From Pseudomonadota bacterium (GTDB lineage: Bacteria > Pseudomonadota > Gammaproteobacteria > Halothiobacillales > Halothiobacillaceae): DNA of 7,154 bases. Below the pieces are notes generated by a model. That model made no database searches and had not been told where the DNA came from. It was given only the letters and a program-made list of their open reading frames with translations. Below are positions 1-6,725 of the stretch, in pieces. Every line of letters starts with the position of its first letter. Within the stretch, counting starts at the first letter, position 1. Made by a program: the position numbers and the translations under genes. The stretch spans positions 1 to 7,154 of the forward strand of contig JAJYPA010000431.1 of assembly GCA_021795795.1 (NCBI GenBank). Direction: 5' to 3'.

Positions 1-1926
<1,926 letters not shown>

Positions 1927-2229
1927 TGTCTTTTCCGGACAGGGCCGGCTGGTATCTCGGTTCAATATTGCTGGAGTGCCGGTGAGCTGTTGCAGCGCGC
2001 TATATTGCTCACCAGGACGATTAGAGTCATTCTTTGGCGAAAATCAGGTCCAACGGAAAGAAAATATCCTAATTATGTCAGTTGGTTGTGGTCGTCCTGG
2101 AAGCCTCCGGCCGACCCCCGGGGATGGGTTCGTTTGCAAGAAAGGATATTGGATGGGGTAGTGTCGACCCATGCGTAACTCTGCTCAGGTCAAATAGCCG
2201 TGCATACTGCGAGAGAAGCCTGATTCCGG
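1927..2229. other. Non-coding gap between convergent thiC and the Cys-rich gene
   Basis: This 303-base stretch lies between the 3' ends of thiC (plus) and the small minus-strand gene. I find no open frame here with a convincing ribosome site or recognisable protein. The short plus-strand frames starting near 1976, 1990 and 2082 lack a Shine-Dalgarno and look random. No hairpin followed by a clear T-tract is present on either strand, so the terminators of the two genes are not obvious. What can be seen is a 7-bp inverted repeat at 1981-2013 and the left arm of an 8-bp inverted repeat at 2168-2241. Confidence 0.6.
1981..2013. repeat. 7-bp inverted repeat 55 bp after the thiC stop
   Basis: GGTGAGC at 1981-1987 is perfectly complementary to GCTCACC at 2007-2013, with 19 bases between. 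The interior contains the palindrome AGCGCGCT (1994-2001). It could form a stem-loop in the thiC 3' UTR or in a read-through transcript from the opposite side, and would be the best candidate for a transcript end in this gap. No U-tract follows on either strand, so it is not a standard intrinsic terminator and could be chance. Confidence 0.35.
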
Positions 2230-2241
2230 TCATCGCATGGG
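2168..2241. repeat. 8-bp inverted repeat bounding a 74-bp segment at the 3' end of the Cys-rich gene
   Basis: CCCATGCG (2168-2175) is perfectly complementary to CGCATGGG (2234-2241), leaving 58 bases between. A second short pair is nested inside: TCAGG 2185-2189 with CCTGA 2219-2223. The right arm lies in the last codons of the minus-strand gene, so a minus-strand transcript could fold this as its 3' end. There is no U-tract after the structure. An 8-bp match at this distance is not rare by chance in 1 kb, so confidence is low. Confidence 0.3.
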
Positions 2242-2436
2242 AGGTTTGGGCACGTCCGGTATTTCCGCTTCTGCCTTGCCGCCCTTTTCCTCCAAGACGC
2301 GGGCAGTATTCTTCGCCGAGTTGCTGAAAACGAAACGCCCAGCAAGGATGCAGCCCTTCATCCCCGGATCGCAAGGCCGGCTCAAGACGCGCTGACAGCG
2401 CCCATCCACTTCGTAAGGGCAACCCCACCCGCTCAT
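2230..2436 (-). CDS. Small four-cysteine protein of unknown function
   Basis: This 68-residue protein was not recognised as a named family. The N-terminal half looks constrained: MSGWGCPYEV start, then cysteines at C6, C14, C22 and C29 (spacing CX7CX7CX6C), with a PCDPGMKGC core and a GRFVFSN motif ending near residue 39. The C-terminal third is low-complexity, charged and proline-rich, and probably disordered. There is no signal peptide or membrane segment, so it is expected in the cytosol. Four cysteines in 24 residues suggest a bound metal ion or small iron-sulfur centre (inference). The start is supported by AAGGGG (plus-strand 2443-2448) 6 nt upstream of the ATG. A good sigma70-type promoter lies about 105 bp upstream. 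It is divergent from the nor operon and convergent with thiC. I have the impression that similar short proteins occur in other proteobacteria, but cannot verify it. The overlapping 116-codon minus-strand frame and the plus-strand frames are taken as shadows. Confidence 0.72.
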   Translation of the reverse strand: MSGWGCPYEVDGRCQRVLSRPCDPGMKGCILAGRFVFSNSAKNTARVLEEKGGKAEAEIPDVPKPPMR

Positions 2437-2448
2437 GTCACACCCCTT

Positions 2449-2498
2449 CGGCTGTAGCCCCTAGCCGCCATTGCCCACCTCCGGCAGGGGTGCTGCCG
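2449..2498 (-). other. Two stem-loops in the 5' leader of the Cys-rich gene
   Basis: CGGCAG (2482-2487) pairs perfectly with CTGCCG (2493-2498) around a 5-base loop. CGGCT (2449-2453) pairs with AGCCG (2463-2467) around a 9-base loop. On the minus-strand transcript the second hairpin ends directly against the AAGGGG ribosome site (2443-2448). They could influence translation of the Cys-rich gene. Hairpins this small are common, so the functional reading is inference. Confidence 0.35.
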
Positions 2499-2547
2499 AC
2501 CGTATCTTTGGGAATGGCTCCACTTTCTACAGCAAGAAATGCCCGAA

Positions 2548-2576
2548 ATTATGTTCCGCAAATGGGCATTTGGCAA
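2548..2576 (-). promoter_or_regulatory. Sigma70-type promoter for the Cys-rich gene
   Basis: Read on the minus strand, TTGCCA (plus 2571-2576) is followed after exactly 17 bases by CATAAT (plus 2548-2553). Each hexamer differs from the sigma70 consensus at one position. The predicted start is near 2541, giving a leader of about 105 nt before the ATG at 2436. The promoter needs no obvious activator, and the 14-bp dyad in its spacer suggests control by a repressor. Confidence 0.55.
2559..2572. promoter_or_regulatory. 14-bp dyad in the promoter spacer (candidate operator)
   Basis: CAAATG and CATTTG form a perfect 6-2-6 inverted repeat in the spacer of the minus-strand promoter, overlapping two bases of the -35. 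A third copy of the half-site, AAATGCCC, lies at 2537-2544 over the predicted start. A repressor bound here would block RNA polymerase. The AAATG/CATTT half-site loosely recalls NsrR-type NO-sensing repressors, but the match is too partial to assign. Confidence 0.4.
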
Positions 2577-2689
2577 TCTACCATTCCCGCAGCCAAGGGT
2601 ATGGAACACACCCAGAGACCGAAGCCCCTCTCATCAAGCCAGCCTTTGTTTAAATAGTCGATCGCCTGGCCGACCTGGAAATTCTCTGC

Positions 2690-2723
2690 TGCGTCAAAAC
2701 GCAAAGAATCCGGCGGCCGGATT
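2690..2723. repeat. Two adjacent stem-loops upstream of the FNR box
   Basis: TGCGT (2690-2694) pairs with ACGCA (2699-2703) around CAAA, and AATCCGG (2707-2713) pairs with CCGGATT (2717-2723) around a 3-base loop. On the minus strand the larger hairpin is followed by CTTTGCGTTTT, giving it a weak terminator look for transcription leaving the nor side. On the plus strand it is followed by AAAAG and is not a terminator. It might insulate the two divergent units, but this is speculative. Confidence 0.35.
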
Positions 2724-2748
2724 AAAAGCCTAAATCGGACCTCATTTC

Positions 2749-2762
2749 TTGATCAACATCAA
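2749..2762 (+). promoter_or_regulatory. Perfect FNR/ANR-type box upstream of norC
   Basis: TTGATCAACATCAA matches the FNR consensus TTGAT-N4-ATCAA at all ten defined positions. Its centre (2755.5) lies 41.5 bp upstream of the start predicted from the AATTAT at 2785-2790, the classical class II activation spacing. FNR and its relatives (ANR, DNR) activate respiratory genes when oxygen falls, or, for DNR/NNR types, when NO is present. A ten-base match by chance in this region is very unlikely. This is the best candidate for the main switch of the nor operon. Confidence 0.85.
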
Positions 2763-2784
2763 GGATATCTTGGGGAGTCTATTC

Positions 2785-2790
2785 AATTAT
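2785..2790 (+). promoter_or_regulatory. Predicted -10 element of the nor promoter
   Basis: AATTAT matches TATAAT at four of six positions. The segment 17 bases upstream (AAGGAT at 2762-2767) is a poor -35, as expected for an activator-dependent promoter. Transcription would begin near 2797 and give a leader of about 167 nt before norC. An alternative -10, TAGGAT at 2790-2795, would place the FNR box at -46.5, which fits less well. Confidence 0.5.
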
Positions 2791-2833
2791 AGGATCCTGT
2801 CTTCAAGAGGATGGGGCGGGCGTGGAATGCGCA

Positions 2834-2887
2834 GGCCGCAGGCATTGCCGGCCATGTCGCCACTCTGGGGGTTTTCAGGCGCCCCAG
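2834..2887 (+). other. Stem-loops in the norC 5' leader
   Basis: GGCCG (2834-2838) pairs with CGGCC (2849-2853) around 10 bases. CTGGGG (2865-2870) pairs perfectly with CCCCAG (2882-2887) around 11 bases. Both lie in the leader predicted from the FNR-box promoter. No U-tract follows, so they are not terminators. They may stabilise the 5' end of the message or be incidental. Confidence 0.35.
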
Positions 2888-2894
2888 GAAGTAC

Positions 2895-2908
2895 TTGCAC
2901 TTATGCAA
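2895..2908 (+). promoter_or_regulatory. Second FNR/DNR-like dyad 56 bp before norC
   Basis: TTGCA-CTTA-TGCAA is a perfect 5-4-5 dyad with the TTG-N8-CAA core of the CRP/FNR superfamily, but with CA/TG instead of AT/AT inside. Its centre (2901.5) is 146 bp from that of the upstream box. If it acted as a class II site the start would be near 2943, but the -10 window there (AACCGT, 2931-2936) is poor. It could be a site for another family member (NNR/DNR type), a repressor site, or a small RNA hairpin in the leader. Confidence 0.4.
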
Positions 2909-2951
2909 AGCACCAAAGGGGATACTGTCGAACCGTAGCTGTAGTTGGCGC

Positions 2952-2959
2952 AAGGAGGT
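2952..2959 (+). promoter_or_regulatory. Strong Shine-Dalgarno of norC
   Basis: AAGGAGGT is a near-perfect anti-16S match, and the GGAGG core ends 5 nt before the ATG at 2964. It decides the norC start against the in-frame ATG at 2811, which would add 51 residues with no signal-like character. Confidence 0.9.
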
Positions 2960-2963
2960 AACA

Positions 2964-3389
2964 ATGCAAACAATATTCACCAAGGCTATGGCCCGTAACG
3001 TCTTTCTCGGGGGGGCTGGTTTCTTTCTCATAGCTTATCTGGCTCTTAGCTATGATACATGGCAGCAAATTCCCGAACGTGATCATGCCAACCTTATTAC
3101 TCCGGCCGTAGCCGAGGGCAAATATCTGGTCGATACCAACGACTGCATGGGTTGTCACACGATTAATGGGGAGGGAGCGTATTATGCACCGGAGCTGGAC
3201 GTTTCCTATAGAACCTACGGGCCGGGCTTCATTCGTGCGTGGATGATGTCCCAGCCAACCGGGGCTCCTGGACGTAGACAGATGCCGAATTTTCATTTTA
3301 CTCAGGACCAGCTAACCGATGTCATCGCGTACCTGCAATGGGTGGGAAACATAAACACCAACGGCTGGCCGCCGAACAAACAAGGCTAA
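2964..3389 (+). CDS. norC: Nitric oxide reductase subunit C (NorC, membrane cytochrome c)
   Basis: NorC is the small subunit of cytochrome-c-dependent nitric oxide reductase. It takes electrons from soluble cytochromes or cupredoxins in the periplasm and passes them to haem b of NorB. The 141-residue protein has one N-terminal membrane anchor (about residues 12-30), then a periplasmic domain with a single CXXCH haem site, C61-M-G-C64-H65, and the distal methionine M107 in RRQMPNF. The C-terminus (NTNGWPPN) is typical of the family. The length matches the usual 140-150. The start is fixed by the strong AAGGAGGT ribosome site. It is the first gene of the operon, and norB begins 43 bp after its stop. 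Expression is expected to depend on the FNR box upstream. No defect is seen. Confidence 0.97.
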   Translation: MQTIFTKAMARNVFLGGAGFFLIAYLALSYDTWQQIPERDHANLITPAVAEGKYLVDTNDCMGCHTINGEGAYYAPELDVSYRTYGPGFIRAWMMSQPTGAPGRRQMPNFHFTQDQLTDVIAYLQWVGNINTNGWPPNKQG

Positions 3390-3432
3390 GATCCTACGGA
3401 CCACTTTATCACTGAATATTGAGGAGCGCGTG

Positions 3433-4836
3433 ATGCAATTTAAATCACAAGCAGTGGCTAAGCCTTATTTTATAGCAGCCTTGGGCCTTTTCGTTGGCCA
3501 GATCCTTTTTGGTCTCATGGCCGGTTTCGAGTACATAAACGGGACCGCCCTGTTTCCGTATCTCCACTTCAACATAGAGCGCATGAGCCATACCAATCTG
3601 TTGATCGTCTGGCTGCTCATGTCGTTCATGGGCGCGGCCTATTTTGTCGTACCGGATGAAGCCCAGACCGAGCTGTACAGCCCGAAGCTGGCTTTGGCCA
3701 CCTTCTGGATCTTTTTGATCGCCGGAGCAGTCACTATTCTGGGTTATGTCACCATGAGCTACTCTCACTTGGCGGCGATCACGTTCAACTCCGTATGGCC
3801 GACCATGGGTCGTGGGTACCTTGAGCAGCCTCTCCCGATCAAGATCGGTATTGTGCTGGTGATGTTGTCTTTTTTACTCAACCTCACCATGACGATTATT
3901 CGTGGTCGAAAGACGACAATCGGGATACTGCTGGTGGCCTCCATGTGGGGGGTCGCATTATTATACCTGCCCGCTTTCTACTTCCCGGTCGACACGGTCA
4001 AGGACAGTTATAGTTGGTGGTGGATCGTGCATGGTTGGGTGGAGGGCGACTGGGAGCTCGTGCCGGCCAGTCTGGTGGGTTACATCATGCTTAAAACGAC
4101 CGGTGTGGACCGTGAGGTGGTGGACAAGTGGATTTACATCATCGGCGCCATGGCGGTGATGTCTGGTTTCCTTGGCATCGGCCACCATTACTATTTTATT
4201 GGCGCTCCTGCCTATTGGCTCTGGATAGGGTCCATATTCTCCGCGCTGGAACCGGTTCCTTTCCTGCTGTTGATCGTGTTTGCCTTCACCACCATTCGGA
4301 ATCGCCGCCGCGACCACCCCAATAAGGCGGCCGTGTTGTGGGTCCAGGGAGAGACCATCATGGCTTTTCTAGGTGCCGGAGTTCTGGGCTTTATCATCAC
4401 CCTGGCGCCGGTACAGTACTATGCGCATGGTACTAACCTCACCGCCGCCCACGGGCATCTGGCCTTTTTCGGGGCTTACGTCATGATATCCTTGGCAACG
4501 ATTTCCTACGCCATGCCCATTCTGCGGGGGCGCGAGGCGAACAGTACCGCCGCTCAGCGCTGGGAGATGACAGGCTTTTGGGTCATGTGCGTTAGCATGT
4601 TGGTGATCGCCGCATCACTGGCGGCGGCGGGCTTGGTGACGATTTTCCTGCAACGCTATACTTCCAATCCATTGCCTTTCATGGAGGTACAGCATAAAGA
4701 GGCCGTATTCTTCTGGATCCGTGAGCTGGCCGGGCTGGGATTTTTTGCTGGTCTATTGATCTATCTACGCAGTTTTTTTGTGAAGGGAGACTACAATTAC
4801 GCTGCTTATGCGCAGCAGGCCATGTCACCCCGCTGA
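3433..4836 (+). CDS. norB: Nitric oxide reductase subunit B (NorB, catalytic cNOR subunit)
   Basis: NorB reduces two NO to N2O in the cytoplasmic membrane and belongs to the haem-copper oxidase superfamily. The 467-residue protein is hydrophobic throughout with about 12 membrane helices. All expected metal ligands are visible: H53 (RMSHTN) and H342 for low-spin haem b, H340 for haem b3, and H200, H251 and H252 for non-haem FeB. The glutamates E204 and E208 (WVEGDWEL) and E273 (FSALEPVPF), tied to FeB binding and proton handling in the family, are present. The numbering runs seven behind the Pseudomonas aeruginosa enzyme as I recall it. There is no N-terminal periplasmic extension, so it is the cNOR type that pairs with NorC, not the quinol-dependent qNOR. 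The start ATG at 3433 lies 6 nt after GAGGAG (3421-3426); the GTG at 3430 is too close to it. Confidence 0.98.
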   Translation: MQFKSQAVAKPYFIAALGLFVGQILFGLMAGFEYINGTALFPYLHFNIERMSHTNLLIVWLLMSFMGAAYFVVPDEAQTELYSPKLALATFWIFLIAGAVTILGYVTMSYSHLAAITFNSVWPTMGRGYLEQPLPIKIGIVLVMLSFLLNLTMTIIRGRKTTIGILLVASMWGVALLYLPAFYFPVDTVKDSYSWWWIVHGWVEGDWELVPASLVGYIMLKTTGVDREVVDKWIYIIGAMAVMSGFLGIGHHYYFIGAPAYWLWIGSIFSALEPVPFLLLIVFAFTTIRNRRRDHPNKAAVLWVQGETIMAFLGAGVLGFIITLAPVQYYAHGTNLTAAHGHLAFFGAYVMISLATISYAMPILRGREANSTAAQRWEMTGFWVMCVSMLVIAASLAAAGLVTIFLQRYTSNPLPFMEVQHKEAVFFWIRELAGLGFFAGLLIYLRSFFVKGDYNYAAYAQQAMSPR

Positions 4837-4842
4837 GCATTC

Positions 4843-4866
4843 AGGGCGGGGCTCGGCCCCCGCCCT
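4843..4866 (+). other. Strong intercistronic stem-loop between norB and norE
   Basis: AGGGCGGGG (4843-4851) pairs perfectly with CCCCGCCCT (4858-4866) around a 6-base loop, giving a 9-bp, almost all G-C stem. It begins 6 nt after the norB stop and ends one base before the norE ribosome site (AAGGAG, 4868-4873). No U-tract follows, so it is not a standard terminator. It may protect the 3' end of a norCB message from exonucleases, or lower translation or read-through into norEFQD, making the structural subunits more abundant than the accessory ones. Confidence 0.7.
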
Positions 4867-4879
4867 CAAGGAGTATGTC

Positions 4880-5476
4880 ATGCTCGCATCCGAAGAGATG
4901 TCACGGCAAATGAAAACCCGCCATGCGGCACTACCGGGCGATTTTGCCATGTGGATATTCATATTTGCCGAACTCGCCATGTTCGGTCTTTTCTTCATGG
5001 TTTTCGCCATCACCCGCACTATGGACTATACCGTGTTCGAAAGCTCCCAGCGCACCCTGAATCGCGCGCTGGGAGCCATTGACACTGCTGTACTCATCAC
5101 GGGCAGTTATGCCGTCGTACGAGCGGTGCAGGCTATCCGGCGTGACGCCGCACGGGCGTGTGTCCATTGGCTCGGTCTGGCAATCGGTTTAGGCGGAATT
5201 TTCCTCGCTCTCAAACTTTATGAGTTCCATCAGGACGTCGCGCGCGGGATCACGCTTAGCACGAATACCTTCTATATGTTTTATCTATCGCTGACCTTCT
5301 TGCACTTCATGCACGTCGTGATGGCCATGATCATTCTGGCGGTGGTGGCGTGGAAGGCGCGTGGCGGGCATTACAATGCCGTGAATCATGCCGGGGTGGA
5401 GACTGCGGCATCTTTCTGGCACATGGTCGATCTGATTTGGATTATTCTCTTCATTCTGGTTTATGTTCTCCACTGA
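4880..5476 (+). CDS. norE: NorE, cytochrome oxidase subunit III-like accessory protein
   Basis: NorE proteins resemble subunit III of haem-copper oxidases and accompany nor operons. They are not part of the purified NorBC core but help give full NO reductase activity in vivo (known for Paracoccus). The 198-residue protein has about five membrane helices (near 22-44, 66-84, 95-114, 130-156 and 176-196). Subunit III hallmarks are the PGDFAMWIFIFAE start with E31, the SLTFLHFMHV segment with H142 and H145, and the C-terminal VETAASFWHMVDLIWI. The start at 4880 is set by AAGGAG (4868-4873) 6 nt upstream. The frame is open further upstream to 4808, but that part overlaps norB and the stem-loop and is not protein-like. 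A 43-bp gap with a strong hairpin separates it from norB. Confidence 0.92.
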   Translation: MLASEEMSRQMKTRHAALPGDFAMWIFIFAELAMFGLFFMVFAITRTMDYTVFESSQRTLNRALGAIDTAVLITGSYAVVRAVQAIRRDAARACVHWLGLAIGLGGIFLALKLYEFHQDVARGITLSTNTFYMFYLSLTFLHFMHVVMAMIILAVVAWKARGGHYNAVNHAGVETAASFWHMVDLIWIILFILVYVLH

Positions 5477-5485
5477 AGAAGGTTG

Positions 5486-5562
5486 CGAAAGGTCAAACTG
5501 CTTTCGTTGGAGCAGGAAGTATCCGATCAATGGGCAGATTAAGGGACGCCCATGGTGTATCG
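5486..5562 (+). other. Stem-loops in the norE-norF gap
   Basis: CGAAAG (5486-5491) pairs with CTTTCG (5501-5506) around 9 bases. ATGGGC (5530-5535) pairs with GCCCAT (5548-5553) around 12 bases, and the flanking CGAT (5524-5527) and ATCG (5559-5562) could extend it across an internal loop. No T-tract follows either. The 122-bp gap is unusually long for this operon, and this folding may affect message processing or norF translation. Confidence 0.35.
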
Positions 5563-5598
5563 TTAGGACCGGCTCCCGGCAGGACCATGAGGTGGCTT

Positions 5599-5886
5599 AT
5601 GAATAACGCCAAGACCAACGAAGCTCGTGCCGCAACTTTTGTCTGGTTGCTGCTTTTGCTGTTCACGCTCGCCACTTACTTGATTGCCACCTATATTCCA
5701 TTTGGGCCGGTAATCATGGGCATAGTGCTTGGCGTTACTTTTTTTAAGGGCCGCTTGGTGATATGCCATTTCATGGGTGTGAGATATTGCCGCCCCTTAT
5801 GGCGGGTGCTTATGATGGCTTATCTGCTTGTGGTAGGGAGCGTCATCGCGCTGGCTTATCTGCTTGCCCCGGTGATCAACCGTTGA
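5599..5886 (+). CDS. norF: NorF, small membrane protein of the nor operon
   Basis: This 95-residue protein is very hydrophobic with three likely membrane segments (about 13-33, 35-49 and 68-92) and a basic loop between them (KGRLVICHFMGVRYC, residues 50-64). Size, position after norE and the K-H-F-M-G pattern match NorF, a cytochrome oxidase subunit IV-like protein that supports NO reductase activity with unknown mechanism. The ATG at 5599 has GAGG (5589-5592) 6 nt upstream. In-frame alternatives are ATG 5587 (AGGA only 2 nt away) and ATG 5530 (GGAAG about 10 nt away, adding 23 residues). I prefer 5599 because MNNAKTNEARAATFVWL reads like a natural start before the first helix. norQ begins 14 bp after its stop. 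Identification leans on context, since sequence conservation in NorF is weak. Confidence 0.85.
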   Translation: MNNAKTNEARAATFVWLLLLLFTLATYLIATYIPFGPVIMGIVLGVTFFKGRLVICHFMGVRYCRPLWRVLMMAYLLVVGSVIALAYLLAPVINR

Positions 5887-5900
5887 ACTTGGAGAATTTG

Positions 5901-6716
5901 ATGACGAATGCGGCAAAAAATCTGCGTGGCATACCCGCGGCAATACCGACTTATCATGCCGGCGGTCAGGAGGTGATGCTCTTTGAACAAGCTTGGCGCA
6001 ACCAACTTCCGGTTCTTATCAAAGGACCTACTGGCTGCGGCAAGACACGGTTCGTCCGCTATATGGCAGCGCGCTTGGGTCGGGAACTGTATACGGTATC
6101 CTGTCATGACGATCTCTCGGCATCTGATCTAATTGGTCGCCATCTTATTGGAAATAGTGGAACTTACTGGTTGGATGGCCCTCTGACACGGGCAGTGCGC
6201 GAGGGGAGCATCTGTTATCTGGACGAGATTGTGGAGGCGCGCAAGGATACTACGGTGGTGCTGCATGCGCTGTCCGATGACCGCCGCATTCTGCCGATTG
6301 ACCGTACTGGCGAGGTCCTCCAAGCACCGCCCGAGTTTATGCTGGTGATCTCCTACAATCCGGGATATCAAAACGTTTTCAAGGGACTCAAGCCGAGCAC
6401 ACGACAACGTTTCGTGGCCTTGCGCTTCGATCCGCCGGAGGCTGAACGGGAGGAAGCGATCATTCGCGGTGAAACGGGCATCGATCCGGATAGCGCGAAA
6501 CGCCTTGTCACCCTCGCCAATGCCCTACGCAGTGTTGTTGGACAGGATCTCGAAGAAGGGCCGGGCACGCGCCTCCTTATCAGCGCGGCTCGGCTTATGG
6601 TCAACGGAGTGGCACCAGTAACGGCCTGCCGGGCAGCCATCGCGGAGAGTTTGAGCGATGAAACCGAAGTTACGGCGGGTCTGATGGAAGTCGTAGCGGC
6701 TGTGTTCGCGGATTGA
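5901..6716 (+). CDS. norQ: NorQ, MoxR/CbbQ-type AAA+ ATPase
   Basis: NorQ is a cytosolic hexameric AAA+ ATPase that works with NorD to mature NO reductase. The family literature assigns it to insertion of the non-haem FeB into NorB. The 271-residue protein has Walker A GPTGCGKT (42-49), Walker B ICYLDE (104-109, D108 and E109), sensor-1 asparagine N153 in SYNPGYQ, and candidate arginine fingers R168/R170 in KPSTRQRF. The C-terminal about 90 residues match the CbbQ/NorQ helical extension. Start 5901 has GGAG (5891-5894) 6 nt upstream; the frame is open back to 5763 but that stretch overlaps norF. Position inside a nor operon separates it from CbbQ, its close relative that serves Rubisco. norD begins 9 bp after its stop, so translational coupling is likely. 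Confidence 0.96.
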   Translation: MTNAAKNLRGIPAAIPTYHAGGQEVMLFEQAWRNQLPVLIKGPTGCGKTRFVRYMAARLGRELYTVSCHDDLSASDLIGRHLIGNSGTYWLDGPLTRAVREGSICYLDEIVEARKDTTVVLHALSDDRRILPIDRTGEVLQAPPEFMLVISYNPGYQNVFKGLKPSTRQRFVALRFDPPEAEREEAIIRGETGIDPDSAKRLVTLANALRSVVGQDLEEGPGTRLLISAARLMVNGVAPVTACRAAIAESLSDETEVTAGLMEVVAAVFAD

Positions 6717-6725
6717 CAAACGGCA

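Larger units (their letters stand above)
2510..2588. repeat. Two nested 8-bp inverted repeats around the minus-strand promoter
   Basis: The outer pair is GGGAATGG (2510-2517) with CCATTCCC (2581-2588). The inner pair is AAATGCCC (2537-2544) with GGGCATTT (2564-2571). Both are perfect. The minus-strand -35 and -10 hexamers lie inside the outer pair, and the left arm of the inner pair covers the predicted transcription start near 2541. Because only part would be transcribed, a DNA-level role (paired operator sites) is more natural than an RNA hairpin. By rough count about one such 8-bp pair is expected by chance in a region this size, so the case rests on the coincidence with the promoter. Confidence 0.4.
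2437..2963. promoter_or_regulatory. Divergent control region between the Cys-rich gene and the nor operon
   Basis: These 527 bases contain no supported gene on either strand. They hold, left to right: two small stem-loops in the leader of the minus-strand gene, a minus-strand sigma70-type promoter with a dyad in its spacer, two adjacent stem-loops (2690-2723), a perfect FNR box, a -10-like hexamer for norC, and a roughly 165-base leader for norC that contains stem-loops and a second FNR/DNR-like dyad. Plus-strand frames starting at 2471, 2539 and 2749 have no ribosome site or recognisable product. Each element is listed separately. Confidence 0.7.

Noticed and set aside
2168..2241. Possible tRNA because of the length of 74 and the paired ends
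   Set aside because: Neither strand has a TTCRA-type T-loop with a 5-bp stem, a proper D-arm or an anticodon arm.
1976..2327. Short plus-strand frames after thiC (near 1976, 1990 and 2082)
   Set aside because: No Shine-Dalgarno, odd composition and no recognisable product; the last overlaps the Cys-rich gene antisense.
2078..2428. 116-codon minus-strand frame overlapping the Cys-rich gene
   Set aside because: It is a different frame over the same bases, lacks a ribosome site and shows no recognisable motif. The 68-codon frame has a ribosome site, a promoter and a clear cysteine pattern.
2811..2963. In-frame upstream ATG that would extend NorC by 51 residues
   Set aside because: Its AAGAGG is directly adjacent to the ATG with no spacing, the extra residues have no protein-like pattern, and the AAGGAGGT before 2964 is far better.
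2437..2963. NorR/sigma54 promoter for norC
   Set aside because: I found no TGGCAC-N5-TTGC element. The upstream signals are of FNR and sigma70 type.
4843..4866. Intrinsic terminator after norB
   Set aside because: The stem is strong, but it is followed by CAAGGAG, not a T-tract, and the operon clearly continues.
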